Source: Gordius sp. MW1 (taxonomy: Eukaryota > Nematomorpha > Gordioida > Gordea > Gordiidae). From it: a DNA stretch of 64,000 bases. Shown here piece by piece: positions 47,301 to 58,953 of this stretch (positions within the stretch are counted from its first letter, which is position 1; each line of letters opens with the position of its first letter). The notes under the pieces were generated by a model. That model worked only from the letters and a program-made list of their open reading frames with translations, was not told the DNA's origin and did not search any database. The stretch is taken from assembly GCA_964036665.1 (NCBI GenBank), contig OZ038526.1:18042001-18106000 (forward strand), in the 5' to 3' direction. The position numbers were made by a program, and so were the translations under genes.

Positions 47301-50133
47301 TCTAAAAGCTAATAATAACCAGGGCCTTCGGCCCTGGTGGGGAGGGGGGAAGGGAAGGGGGAAAAGAGGTGCAGGAGGGAAGGGGGAACAAAACTCATCT
47401 ATACTCCGTATAAACAAACGTACATATATGCTATGCAATTTATGGGCGAGAAAGGTAAGAAGGGGCGAGAATTCTTATAGGGGGGTATAAAATGCAAAAT
47501 GATAATTAAATTTTTGTAAAACCTGCTATAAAACACTCATTAATACTTTATTTATTGAGGAATAGGTTTTCTTTCTTCATTCTTATTTATCAACTTTTAA
47601 ATTAATCAAAATGACTAAAGGAACGCAAATAGAGGGTATGACTTTGGAAAACCGATAGTCATCCTTCCAAAACTTACAACTCTCAATTTAGAGTTTTTGC
47701 GATACTGTATTGGTGTAGGCGACCCATTAATTTGAATTTGACTGACTCTATTCAAATCATGCTCATATGTATAGTATAAACAAGATATTAAAAAAACGGA
47801 AAAAATTTCCAATCAGACCTTGGCCATTGGTCATTTTTTCCATCACTTTGGCCAGTGGTCATTTTTTTAATGGTTAGCAGACAGCCAACTAACTAGGCTA
47901 TAATTATAATCTAGAAAAAAAATCGATTTTAATCTCACTTTGGCTAGTGGCCATTTTTTCCATTGGTCAGTAACTAGCACACTGCCAAATACTGGTCAAT
48001 AATTATAAGCTAGAGAAAAAATTTGATCTTAATCTCATTTTGGCCAGTGGTCATTTTTTTATTGGTCAGTAGCCAGCAAACGGCCAAATAGCCTATATTT
48101 AAAATATAGAAAAAAAAATTTGCTACACTTTGGCCAATGGTCTTTTTTTTCATTGGTCAGTAGCCAGGACACTGTCAAAAAGGATATAAATACATAAGAG
48201 ACGAAAAAAAATTCGAATCACAATTTGGCCAATGGTCATTTTTTTCATTGGTCAGTAGCCAGCGGACGGCCAAAAAGTCATATTATCAATGGTATTAACA
48301 AGAACAATATATAATAAAAAAAATAAAATAAAAAAAATTTGCCCTCTCCGGGATTCGAACCCACATCAGTAGAGGCATAAGCCTTTGTGGGGGGGGGCCA
48401 GGAACCCATATCAGTAGAGGCATAGGCCCTTGTAAGGGGAGCATAGGTAATTATCAATGTTAACCCAATATAGCAGTTCAAAAACGAAAAAAAATTTCGA
48501 TTCACACTTTGGCCAATGGTCATTTTATTCGTTGGTCAGTAGCCAGCGTGCGGCCAAAATGTCATATTATCAATGGTATCAACAAGAACAATATATTAAT
48601 TTAAAAAAAAAATAAAAAAATTTGCCCTCTTCAGGATTCGAACCCACATCAGTAGAGGCAAGCCTTTGTGGGGGGGGGGCATAGGGACCCATATCAGAAG
48701 AGGCATAGGCCCTTCTGAGGGAGGACATAGGGTAATTATCAATGTTAACCTAATATACCAATTCAAAAACGAAAAAAAAAATTCGAATCACAATTTGGCT
48801 AATGGTCATTTTTTCATTGGTCAGTAGCCAGGACACGGTCAAAAAGTCCTATTATCAATGGTATTAACAAGAACATTATATTAATTTAATTTACAAACAA
48901 AAAAATTTGCCCTCTCCGGGTATCAAACCAGCAATTTAGAACGTTGGACGGACGGACAACAAAAAGCAAGCCCATAAATTGCATAGCTATTAATATTCCA
49001 CTTATTTTTTTTTATCTGGGGTCTTTTATAATGTACTTGATCTTTTTGATATTACTAACGCCATAGCTAATAATATTTAATATGCCTATCATTATAACTA
49101 ACATCTCAACCAACATTTCGTAGACTGGGAGGGAAGGGGGGGGGGGTAGGGAAAGATATATCTCCTAATATAAAGGATGTAATGTTTGAAATTTATATTG
49201 CAAATTTAAAAAATGTGCCACTTTTTTCCCCTAGAACTAAATTTTCTGAAAGGTACTTTGATTCCAATCCCACACCCTAGAATCACTCAAATACAATATT
49301 AAATTATGTGAGTTTTTACTTTTTTTAATATATATTGCAAATATGAAATTCGGGTCATCATCAATAAGCATTCCTAAAAATTATTTAAGAACTTCAAATT
49401 CCTGTTTTACTCATAGACTAATAGACTGCTCATCTCTTATATATTCACGCATCAAAAGTGTTGCAAAAAACGACCGCCGTTTTGATAAGTGAAGTAGGGT
49501 TTGTATAGCTATGGATTGTATTGGACAATAATCATTGTCTTATAACATGAAACAACCCATTTTAATCATTATAGCGATTTTAAAAATTCATCAAACCATA
49601 TGAATTGGGCAAAATTCATGTTTCACTTTTCAAAATGGATGCCAAATTGTGGAACACTTTTTAAAAGGGAATGAGCAGTCTATTAGTCTATGGTTTTACT
49701 ATGTTGTTAAAACGGCTGGGGTTTGTTTAGTCGACCTTTATTTCAACTACGACTAACAATCGACTTTGGTCTGTTTTTCAAATTTCGATTAAGCCTAAGG
49801 TCGATTAGAAAAACAGACCAAAAACCTTTGGTCTACTATTTATGTTTACTCAACTAAAACTAAAGGTCGACTCAACAAAACTTAGCCGTTTTTAAAACAC
49901 AATACCTCCCCGTCTCCACTTTATAATAGAGAGCTCTAGATTAGGTTGATAATATTTCAAAGCTCATTTTCGTGGTATATTTTACGAGTGGTATTAAAAC
50001 ATATTGTATTTATGTTTAGTTGAAAGCGATGGGATTCCCCGAAAGCATGGTTGTACAAGCCTACTTCGCTTGCGATAAAGATGAATCTTTGGCCGTGAAT
50101 TTTTTACTCTCTCAAAACTACGAAGATGAATGA
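44390..50133 (+). CDS. RAD23: RAD23 UV excision repair / proteasome shuttle protein, eight exons
   Basis: Exons 44390-44455, 44492-44570, 44611-44791, 44832-45063, 45853-45973, 46546-46676, 46983-47135 and 50020-50133 total 1077 nt (358 residues) with all phases agreeing. Domains in order: ubiquitin-like ([25 protein letters not shown], residues 1-77); UBA1 (about 149-186, [13 protein letters not shown]); XPC-binding/STI1 (about 228-283, [16 protein letters not shown] and [13 protein letters not shown]); UBA2 (about 314-356, LKAMGFPES). This is the canonical layout; human RAD23A has 363 residues. RAD23 stabilises XPC in nucleotide excision repair and delivers ubiquitylated proteins to the proteasome. 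Two donors are weak (GTTGCA after exon 5, GTGAAA after exon 7). Intron 7 is 2.9 kb and holds three mobile elements; intron 4 holds a MITE. Confidence 0.93.
45617..45772. repeat. GGCGTAGCC-type MITE in RAD23 intron 4
   Basis: ATGGGAGTAGCCAGG..CCTGGCTATGCCCATG with an internal GGGAGGGGCAAAATGAT motif shared with copies at 13.4 and 61.0 kb. Confidence 0.7.
47319..48995 (+). repeat. Hairpin/satellite element, copy D, in RAD23 intron 7
   Basis: Starts with CCAGGGCC-TTC-GGCCCTGG (47319-47337), a GA-rich tract and TATGCAATTTATGGGCGAG, followed by a diverged satellite (TTGGCCA(A/G)TGGTCA..TTGGTCAGTAGCCAG) and ends GGACGGACGGACAAC..GCCCATAAATTGCATAGC. Single, forward-oriented and more diverged than copies A-C, so probably older. 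Confidence 0.75.
48341..48370 (-). repeat. tRNA 3'-half-like segment (B box) in copy D
   Basis: On the minus strand the sequence reads GGGTTCGAATCCCGGAGAGG: a T-arm/B box followed by acceptor-like bases. Further forms lie at about 48624-48645 and, degraded, 48906-48925. No complete tRNA cloverleaf or A box is seen, so this is not a tRNA gene. Confidence 0.5.
49412..49692. repeat. MITE with 22-bp TIR in RAD23 intron 7
   Basis: Perfect inverted ends of 22 bp starting CATAGACTAATAGACTGCTC, flanked by GTTTTACT on both sides (8-bp duplication, hAT-like). 281 bp, non-coding. Confidence 0.9.
49702..49901. repeat. AGTGT/TAAAACGG-type MITE, second copy
   Basis: TGTTGTTAAAACGGCTGGGG and its inverted counterpart near 49885-49901, with GTCGACC inside each end; relative of 12208-12368. 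Confidence 0.65.
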
Positions 50134-51128
50134 ACTCCGACATCGCCTCTTAAAGACGTTCACCTCAAATATTAATTATACAAACATACAACACACACAC
50201 ACACCCTCTCCTTTTCTTCTACTAACCTCCTTGAAGATTTTACTCGCTTCTGCTGCTAATCTTACACTCGATAACAAAACCTCGTTGTTAAAATTTCGTA
50301 ATTTGTGTTGAGGGGGGATGGGATAAATCATGCAACACAATCTAGCACCGAACTTTCCCCATATCTAACATCTACTAAACTATTCTGTAAAAAACCTTTA
50401 GAGGAACATTTTGAAATTTACTGGACCTTTTTCTTCACTTTGTAAATATCAGCGAATAAGATTAATATGATAGCTTTTCACCCTTATTTCCCCCTAACGA
50501 TTTCCTTGGTTTTGTAACGCGTTGCGATTAAGGGTTGGCCAAATTTTCATGGTGATACATTCATATATTTGTTACTGTGTAAATTACTTTTTGCTTTTTA
50601 TAAAGATCATTCATTACAATAATGTGTTATGCGTCTTTATGTCCCATTTTTTCCCTAACGTTGTTGGTTAAGCCATTTCCTTTAGTATTAGTTTCAGTTA
50701 AAATTTAAAATAAATGAAATTGGAAATTCTTTGTAAGTGTTGTTATTTATACGTTAGTCTCGGAAAGAGGTATTGCAAATTTTGTCGTTTCTAACAATCG
50801 TAATCAACCACAAAAAATAAGTTACCAATTGCGCTTAGATTTGTAATTTCCAGGGTATGATATCGTTGAATGTGTTTTTTATGTATCATTAGGTACCCTT
50901 TAAAAACTTGAAAAATAATATTTAAAAGTGAAGTTTATGAATCTATTAATAAAAAAAGTTTCTTTGACTTGTTATAAGTTCGTTTAATACATAAAAAAGA
51001 GCTCTTTACGTTCACAGCCTTACACAACGGGCCATCTTAGTCCATATTATTATGTTGGCTCACCCTCTATAGATTTACCTAATGTTCTCTATATATGAGT
51101 GTGCCTTAGAGTTTCTTTGATGATACAT
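50134..51128. other. RAD23 3' flank and intergenic DNA
   Basis: Contains the RAD23 3' UTR (AATAAA-type hexamers near 50700-50712). No other gene seen. Confidence 0.4.
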
Positions 51129-51449
51129 TTAGTGGTGCGGAAAATGAGAAAAATTATGATATCGTCTCGAAAAGCTCGAGATCGAGACGAGAATTTCAAC
51201 CTCGAGATACGAGATTTTATCGGCGAGATCTCGGCTTTAAGATTTGTAAATTGACCATCATATTCATAGAAAATTAAAGTTGTTTATTCCTCCAAACAAA
51301 GACACCAATTTATCCAAACATATCAAAGAAGCAATTCTAAATTTCAACAACGGAACACCCCCTACAATGTCAAATAAACAGACATCAAAGATAGATATAT
51401 CATTATAACAAAGAGCAAATCAAATCTCAAAAAAAAACAATTCTTACAA

Positions 51450-54400
51450 TTTAAGAGGTGCTTTGAATGTATTTTATAATAACCACACCATGGTATCTGC
51501 CAATCAAGATTTATTTACCAAATTAGTATCTTGCACCCTAACTCATATCATACATTTAAATACCCAAACAGTATTTCTTCATTGTCATTTTCTCCCCAAG
51601 AAATTAGTGAAGCTATCAACTCATTTCCCCTAGATTCCTCTGCAGGGTTAGATGGCATTAAACCTAACTTCTTGCAAGATTGAATCAATTTAAAGAACAA
51701 TTTTTCATACTCATTGCTTGAATCAATTACCCATCTTTGCAACTTAATTGTAAATGCCAATGTCCCTCAAGAGATTAGGCCAGTTCTCTTTGGTGCACGT
51801 CTTTTAGCTTTAAAAAAACCTAACAATTCCTTAAGACCCAACGCCATTGGGAGTGTATTCCGCCGTTTAATTTCTAAAATATTTTGCAAACGAATCAAAC
51901 CCTCATTGACCAATACCCTTTCACCTCATCAATTAGGCTTTGGTGTGAAGGGTGGATGTGAGGCTGCAAGCCATGCAAGTCGTATCACAATACAAAACCT
52001 TCATCCCGAACACTGTCTAGTGAAACTGGATTTCTCAAATGCCTTCAATCAGCTTAATAGAAACGTTTTTATGGAAAATTTTTTAGAAGAATTTCCCCAA
52101 TACGCAAATTATATCTTAGAAAGTTATGGATCACCATCCCTTTTAAATTTTGGCTCCTTTATTATTAAATCTGCTGAGGGCCTTCAACAAGATGATCCCC
52201 TTGGGCCACCATTATTTTGTTGCGGGATAAAGAAACTTATTAACCAAATTAAGGACCAGTGCGACCTATCATTACATGTGGTACCTAGATGATGCGACTT
52301 TGGCGGGCAGCTATGATCAGGTCGCCAAAGCCATAACCATTATCAAAGACTATTGTGTACCTTTAAATCTATCGCTCAACGATGGCAAATGCGAAATTTT
52401 ACAACCACCTACTTGCGACCAATATTCGATTTTTAAACCTTATTCCACCGTAGCTAAGGAAAAACTTTTTATGCGCGGTTCACCCATAGGCGGATCCGTG
52501 CTTGCAGGACTTTTTAAATAAACTGTAATGTCCGGCGGGTAAAAAAAGGCTGAGCGAAGGATTTAAAATAACTTTATTTACGCTAATGCGACTAAATATT
52601 TACAATTATAAAGACGATTTACAATTAAAATAATTGGCGACGGTAAAACTGAAATGTTTCGTAAAATTACAATAAAAGGGGAAAGATGTAGGGATTGGGG
52701 ACAATTACAAGGATTTAGGAAGAGTACAAAGTTTTGGAAAAATTTATAAGGACTGAATTATTGACATGGGATTTCGCTTTTATAGCTGTTGAATCTTCCC
52801 AGGGTGGTGGACTTGATTGAACGAGCAATGTACGGGAAATCTTCAGACGGGGCTGCAAAAATGAGTTCCATATGTGGCTGGGTTAAAAATTAAAATAAAA
52901 AGTAATTAAAAAAAGAAAGCGTCAAAGAAAATTAGCCACTTCCGCGTCTAGGTTAACCCGCGGTAAAAAATGCCTTCCTTTGACCAATTCCTTTTTTTAA
53001 TTATAAGGATTGCAGAACCGTTCTTTAACCCTTTTACATTAATATTAATAAAATAAATCTAAGTAAGATTAAAGTATACCGCGGACAGTAAAACGCGATA
53101 TACCAACATATGGTTACGTGGTATACACGTATACCACACCTTTCCCTTTTATTGAGAAGTCGAAGGGCCAGGGCTGTCCAAATTCAGGGTGTCCATAATC
53201 ACCCCGGACTCCAGCTCTGTGATATCGTTGGGTTGGGTTGTCTTTCCCAAACCGGTTTTTAATTTTAAGCACATTGGGGGCAGGTGTTTGGCCTTACACC
53301 CCCAACACAATATCGTATTCCTAGAAAATACGATTTAAATACTAAAAAAGGTCTAAGAGAAGGGGAATCATCAACATAAATAAATTGGAAGATCTGAGGA
53401 AAGTTATTGGGAAATATTGGGTAAGGGGGATAGGAAATTTCGAGGGCCGGGGAAAACCTTTTCCCCGGTAATGGTATTGTATTATTTCTACACCTCACAT
53501 GTCTATAAATTTTATTGATAACATCACAGAATCAACTAATTATCGAAATATAAAAATGTATTAATTATTGATATCAAAATTATCAAAGCAATCCGATAAG
53601 ACGCGTATATCGAAAATCACTCACGCGTAAGAAATAACAAATACGTATAAGCATAAGCGCGTCGGGGGGGGGGGGAATATACGCGTACTAGAAATTAAAT
53701 GTACAGGAATAGAGTTCTATGTACTACACATTAACTAGCATGTCCATGAAAGGCAGATGGTGTCGTAGACTACTACATTCTGAAGAACAAAAGAGAATAA
53801 GAGTACCTCGCGTATTATCATATACGTGTTAGAAAGTTAGCGGCGTTGTATGGGGGGGGGGGGTAGGTATCCTCGTATCGAGAGATACGATATAAACATT
53901 TAGCTTTGTTGGCCTCAAAAATGGAACTTTTAAAATTGTTACCAATACATCACGCCTTTTTTATGATAAAAAACTTTTTTAATATCTCCAAGATTCAGCA
54001 TTGTTTTAGATCAGCCGCTGCTTTTTTACATACTGATATTCTTAAATTATACGAATCCACAATTAAAAATCTCCTAGAAAAAATTTTAAACTTATCTTTT
54101 AATGATACTAGCTGGTTACAAGCCACACTTCCAACTAAATCTGGAGGATTAGGAATAAGGTCCCCTTTGACCATTAGCCTAGTAGCCTTCCTCTCGTCTT
54201 TCAATCTAGTTAAAGATCTCGTTTTAAATTGACCACCCATACGGAAGATTTTTTAACGCAAACTGCTTTAACATCATGGCTTGAAAATGTAATGCCAGGA
54301 GCCATTATTCCAGATTCAGTCAAACAACGAGATTGGGATGCCAGTATAGTGTCACGCTCCGTCGCTTACCTACTTTCGAGTTGTGACGCCGTACAGCATT

Positions 54401-55107
54401 TCAATCTCAGGTCACTAACGACTGACTCTGGTCACGAATGGCTGGAATGCATTCCAAGCAAGTTCTCTGGGCTCTTACTCTCAAACCCCGAAATTACTTA
54501 CGCGATCGCCTTGAGACTGGGGATCCCAATTTGCAAGCAATTGACTTGTAAAAATTGTAAGAAACAAATTGATGTTTGGGCCCACCACCCCTTACATTGT
54601 AAACTTAACAAATTCCGTTTCATTCGCCATCAAAAGATCAACCTTTTGATTCAAACCGCTTTACTAAAAGCCGGCTTCCCTTCTATTCTCGAACCATCTG
54701 AACCCACTCTTGAGGGTAGAATGCGCCCCGACGGAACATCCACAATTCCATGGGAGGATGGTAAGTTCCTATCTTGGGACTTTACTTGCATCGACGTATT
54801 TGCACCCTCTAACAATAACGCTGACCCATTAGCTCTTGCGGAAGCACGCAAAACTCATAAATACCGTGATATAACTCCTTCTAAAATTTTTATCCCTATC
54901 GTGGCTTCTTGTTCTGCCACTTTTGGCAAACAGGCATTAGCCTTCTTTAAATTGATGGGAAAGAGATCCCCCGAAGGAAAATACTCAGCAAGTTTTCTTT
55001 TAGGCCAAAAAATAGGAATTTTAATAGCCAAATACAATTATAAGACATTTTCCGACACCTGGCCCTCGATGAAGATGACGAGTAGTCACGCTTTTTATTT
55101 ATATTGA
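51450..55107 (+). pseudogene. Second RT/endonuclease non-LTR element, broken and split
   Basis: Related to 4507-6864. The left part (51.45-52.52 kb) has KLDFSNAFNQLN and WYLDDATL; the right part (53.9-55.1 kb) has KSGGLGIRS, a C-x2-C..H-x4-C knuckle, RPDGTSTIPW and SWDFTC. Breaks: TGA at 51681, frameshift near 52272, an insertion at about 52518-53900 and a frameshift near 54228. Motif B reads QQDDPLGP where the intact copy has QQGDPLGP. The 3' end has AATAAA followed by an A-rich tail (about 55142-55181), as left by reverse transcription of a polyadenylated RNA. The last 292 codons (54229-55107) are open. Confidence 0.75.
52518..53900. mobile_element. Insertion of about 1.4 kb in the second RT element
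   Basis: Splits the RT frame. Starts near TGTAATGTCCGGCGGG and ends near CGATATAAACA, with TG..CA-like ends; no ORF of note. Part (about 53110-53165: GTATACACGTATACC, then TTTTATTGAGAAGTCGAAG) matches, inverted, the 22.6 kb repeat family. Could be a solo LTR; its class is unresolved. Confidence 0.5.
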
Positions 55108-55912
55108 TCGTGTTTTATATTTTTCATATATAGATTTTACCTAATAAAAATTTTTTTTAAAAAAAAAACAAAAAAAAAAATTTATATTGTAATTTACATT
55201 GAGGATGTTAAATATTAATTAATAACACTAGTCAACAAATAATGGTCTTGTTTAATCAACCGAGAAAATGTCAACATATTCTGATAGAGTTATTTGTGGT
55301 GAACACAAACATGTTTTTCGTTCTTTTCCTATACGTCTAGTTTTCGAAATATTTAGATTCAAAGTTGCGAAAATGACCGTTTTTGGGGCTCTATAGGGCC
55401 AAATTGAATATCTAAAATAAAAATTTTAAACCTCTAAGTGGTAGAACCAACTTAGGGTAAAACATTAAAAAATGATTTTTCCCCCTATTTTCATTACTTT
55501 TTAATATATATCAAAGCAATTAGTCCCTATGCGAAATCGCGGCTTCCTTTGAGCCTCCCTCCCTCACTATCTAATTGGCTTATATGTATGTATAAATGTT
55601 TGCCACGAAGACGCCCCAGAGCTTAGTTAGTGCAATCTAAGGTTGAGCCCCTTCTAACGCCAAATGGCGCATCAGGCCACGTTAGTGATAACATGTATAA
55701 ATATCTGTAACAAAATGGTTAATATACAATGTAATTATGACATGTAAATATGTAATACCTATTGACTTGAAAGTAATGTAAAGCCTTCAATGATAAGGTC
55801 GTAAATGGATAATGCGTGTGAAGATCCTTAATGAGAGAGCCGCAATAATTGGTTATTTGAGAAGTCTTTCCAAAGTTCCCTGTCTTGCATGATGGTCAGC
55901 AATGAATTCCAG

Positions 55913-56401
55913 TCATAACCTAGTGTTTGGACATCGCGAAACACCTTGTAGAGCCAGCTGCCATTGCATTTGCGACCTTTTAGCTGGGGTGGACACAAGA
56001 ACAGGGAAGATAGACAGTAGTTGGTTCCCTACCTTCGTCCTTGATGAGCCAAAAAAACCCCATTTCCTCGCGAGTAGAATGTTTTTAATTGGAGCGATTT
56101 TGCAGCGCACCCATAGATCCTCGTTGGTTATTCTCGTCGGATTTAATATCCGGCAAACGATACGTAGCATTTTATTAAGACTCACTTGCAGTTTCTTTAA
56201 GCTGGGAGCCTTCAGCGACCAAGATTCGCATCCGTATAGGAGAATTGGTAGGATCGTGACTTTGAAAATCCTCAGACGCGTATGGAGCGTCAGTTGACGT
56301 GAGCGCCAAATCGCCGAGCATGAGTAGAATTCGACCATGGTCCGACGGAGCTTCGATTCGACATCCGCTTCGGCTAATTGGCTTATATGTTTATATAACA
56401 C
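55913..56401 (-). pseudogene. C-terminal fragment of a LINE (non-LTR) reverse transcriptase
   Basis: The 162-codon minus-strand frame reads FKVTILPILLYGCESW, then LQVSLNKMLR and TNEDLW, the conserved post-RT region of APE-type LINEs. RT catalytic motifs are absent, so it is a 5'-truncated relic. Lies inside the palindromic element, in inverted orientation to the nearby RT/endonuclease element, and is unrelated to it. Confidence 0.75.
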
Positions 56402-56598
56402 TATACCCTTAGTGCATGTGAGTGATTGATGATGTGTGGTGGGTGCAAGAGTAGTGGCTTAATACGAGCTATTCCTTCTACTACGCCTGTCATCCTCCCT
56501 CTCTAATAGAGTAATAGCTCGTATGAAGTCACTACTCTTGTACCACCATACATCATTAATCATTCACATGCACTAATAAGGGTATAGTGTTATATAAG
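56392..56598. repeat. Inverted repeat of about 80-bp arms, nested MITE
   Basis: ATAACACTATACCC at 56396 pairs with GGGTATAGTGTTAT ending near 56594; GATGTGTGGTGG and CAAGAGTAGTG are also paired, around a spacer of about 40 bp near 56480-56520. Confidence 0.8.
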
Positions 56599-57643
56599 CA
56601 TATAAGCCAATTAGATAGAGAAGGAGGGAGGCTTAAAGGATGCCGCGATTTCGCATAGGGACTAAATATTCGATATATTGGAAAAAGTAAAAACAATAGG
56701 GAAAAAATCATTTTTCAATGTTTTACACTAAGTTGGTTCTACCACTTAGAGGGTTAAATTATTCTTTTTAGCTATTCAATATCGCTCTATTGAGCGTCGA
56801 AAAGGGTCAAAGACGGTCATTTTCGCAACTTTGAATCGAAATATCTAAAAAACTTGATATATAGGAAAAAAACGAAAAACATATTTGTGTTCACCACAAA
56901 AAACTCTATCAGAATATGTTGAGCGTTTCCCAGTTGATTTTTTTTGTAGACCAGTGTAATTGGACTTTTTTCGATATTAGTCAAACCACACCCAAGTAGC
57001 GGCCTATAGTTTAAATTTTAATAATTTTAGCTAGTTGAATAAAATAATAGTGGCCCTTGAAACATGTAAACAATTTTTAAATATATTTATTGCATATATC
57101 CTTAGCATTTAAATTTATATAAACACAAACTTAAAATGAGTTCCAATGAAGTAGTAAATAATCCTATAACATCCTAAAATTTCGCAACAATTACATCATG
57201 CTCTCCGATGATGATATTTCGAATGAGTGGTTAATCAATGTAATTATATTTATATAAATTTGGCTACAACGGCTGGAGACTCTTAGAGTACCCCAGCGAC
57301 TTCTCTGCCTGCCGAACCATTGCTTTCAAATGCATCATATAAAATCATGAGACTACCAGGAATTTGTTAAGCCTGAACTCATGGTACACCTCTGAAATTC
57401 TCAAGTTTTAAATCACACTATGCATTTGTTTTGCCATTTGCATTACCTTTCAAATTATAAAGGTAAGGTAGGGTTGGCGAGTGAACCTAATCCACTGCAT
57501 TTTCCCTCCGATTTTGCACTACACTAAAACATATGAGCATAAGCTTTATTAATAAAATAATTTGTGGCATAACTGAATTATTTAAAAAATAGATTAAGTA
57601 AATGACTCGGGACATAACTATAATTGAATGGTCTAATTTTTAA

Positions 57644-58374
57644 CAGTGGCGTAAATGAGGGGGGGGGGGGTGTTTTTAATTAATAACTAAATTAAATGCT
57701 AAAATATTATAGTTTAGTTACATCAAAGACTTTAAGACACTTATTAAAACCTAGAAACATAATTTTTTTGACAAAAATGCGGTGTAAAATTCCCAAATAG
57801 GATGTGAAAATTGATATGAAAAAATCTTGTTTGAACGTTTATTTCCCATGAAAACACCAGGCTGCCCCAGGAATTAGATAACTAAGCGATTATTATAATG
57901 TTCCTCATTCTATATAATATTAATACTTTTATCATTATTTGTCTAAAATTTTCTGCTAAAACCCATCATGGTTTGATAACTAAATTGCCTGCCAAGGCCA
58001 GCCAAACCCTTTAATTGCCCAATTCACTAAGGCTGTCCGAACAGCCGGGCCCGAAGTGACGATTTTGAATTTCAAGAATTAAATTTGACTTGTTTTCAAA
58101 AAAGTTTGATCTAACTCTTAATTTTTATAAATAGAAAGGTGACAAAAAAATAGTAAACTATATAAAAAATCTCATTATGGTGCCCGCCCAGGCCTTCTTC
58201 AAAATCTCAATATAGAACGGTAGCTTGCCAGACCCCTTAGCCGAGTGGGCCCAGCAGCGAGCCCGTCTTTTTAGCTGTTAAATTTTTACTTTTAATTACA
58301 AATAAAATGGGGCAAATTGTTTTGCTAGATTACCCCCCCCCCCCCCCTTCGTCAAAATCCTGGCTACGCGCCTG
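57644..58374. repeat. CAGTGGCGTA..TACGCGCCTG hAT element
   Basis: Flanked on both sides by ATTTTTAA (8-bp duplication). G-tract and C-tract adjoin the ends, as in the element at 23935-25139. The interior is non-coding. Confidence 0.8.
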
Positions 58375-58953
58375 ATTTTTAAATGTAAAAGCACTTGTTA
58401 TAAAATTATATATGTGCATTTTATTGAAAACCTCAAAACTCTTATTCCCACCAGTAACAATGCTACTTTCAGTGTTGTTTTTACACCGTTGTAATGAGTG
58501 CAACTAATTACATATGTTGTGAATATTGATAAAAAGTACTTACCGACTCGAACGTTTTAGGTGTCTATAATTATAATAAACATGCAATAAATTATTTTTA
58601 GGATCGTCCTGATGAAAGATTTCAGAGGGCTACAACTATTTTCTTAAATTATTTATCTAAAAACCAATACTAACTAAGGATCCCATCAAGTTAAAAAATG
58701 CAAATGACACGTTTATACAGGTTTTGGAAATGGGTGCGCCATTTTGATTTTCGCAATTTTTATGATTATTTATATAATAATTTAAATAAATTCGTGGAAA
58801 AATTAAAATAGTAGAATGTTTTTATAAAGGTCGAGATTTTCGCCGAGACGAGACCTAGATTTTTCTAGACCGAGACGAGATCGAGATTCTCATAATTGGC
58901 ACCCGAGACGAGACGAGATTTTGCTTTCGAGACAAGACGAGATCGAAACACTA

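Larger units (their letters stand above)
55225..56960. mobile_element. Palindromic element with arms of about 370 bp carrying a LINE fragment
   Basis: Left arm CAACATATTCTGATAGAG, TTTTCGAAAT, GGTTCTACCAC-like and AGTCCCTATGCGAAATCGCGG is mirrored at about 56595-56945. The core holds a LINE piece and a separate 80-bp-arm inverted repeat. Confidence 0.75.
51129..58953 (-). mobile_element. TCTCG-family hAT element, copy 4, with many insertions
   Basis: Inverted relative to copies 1-3: TAGTGGTGCGGAAAATGAG at the left, GAGATCGAAACACTA at the right. Flanking octamers GATACATT and GATTAGGT do not match, so this could be one element with decayed flanks or the ends of two. Internal pieces at 57.2-57.5 and 58.4-58.7 kb resemble copy 3 (35.3-35.8 kb) inverted, which supports a single source family. 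Confidence 0.55.

Noticed and set aside
48341-48370. Possible tRNA gene
   Set aside because: Only the T-arm/acceptor part is present; no A box or anticodon arm could be placed.
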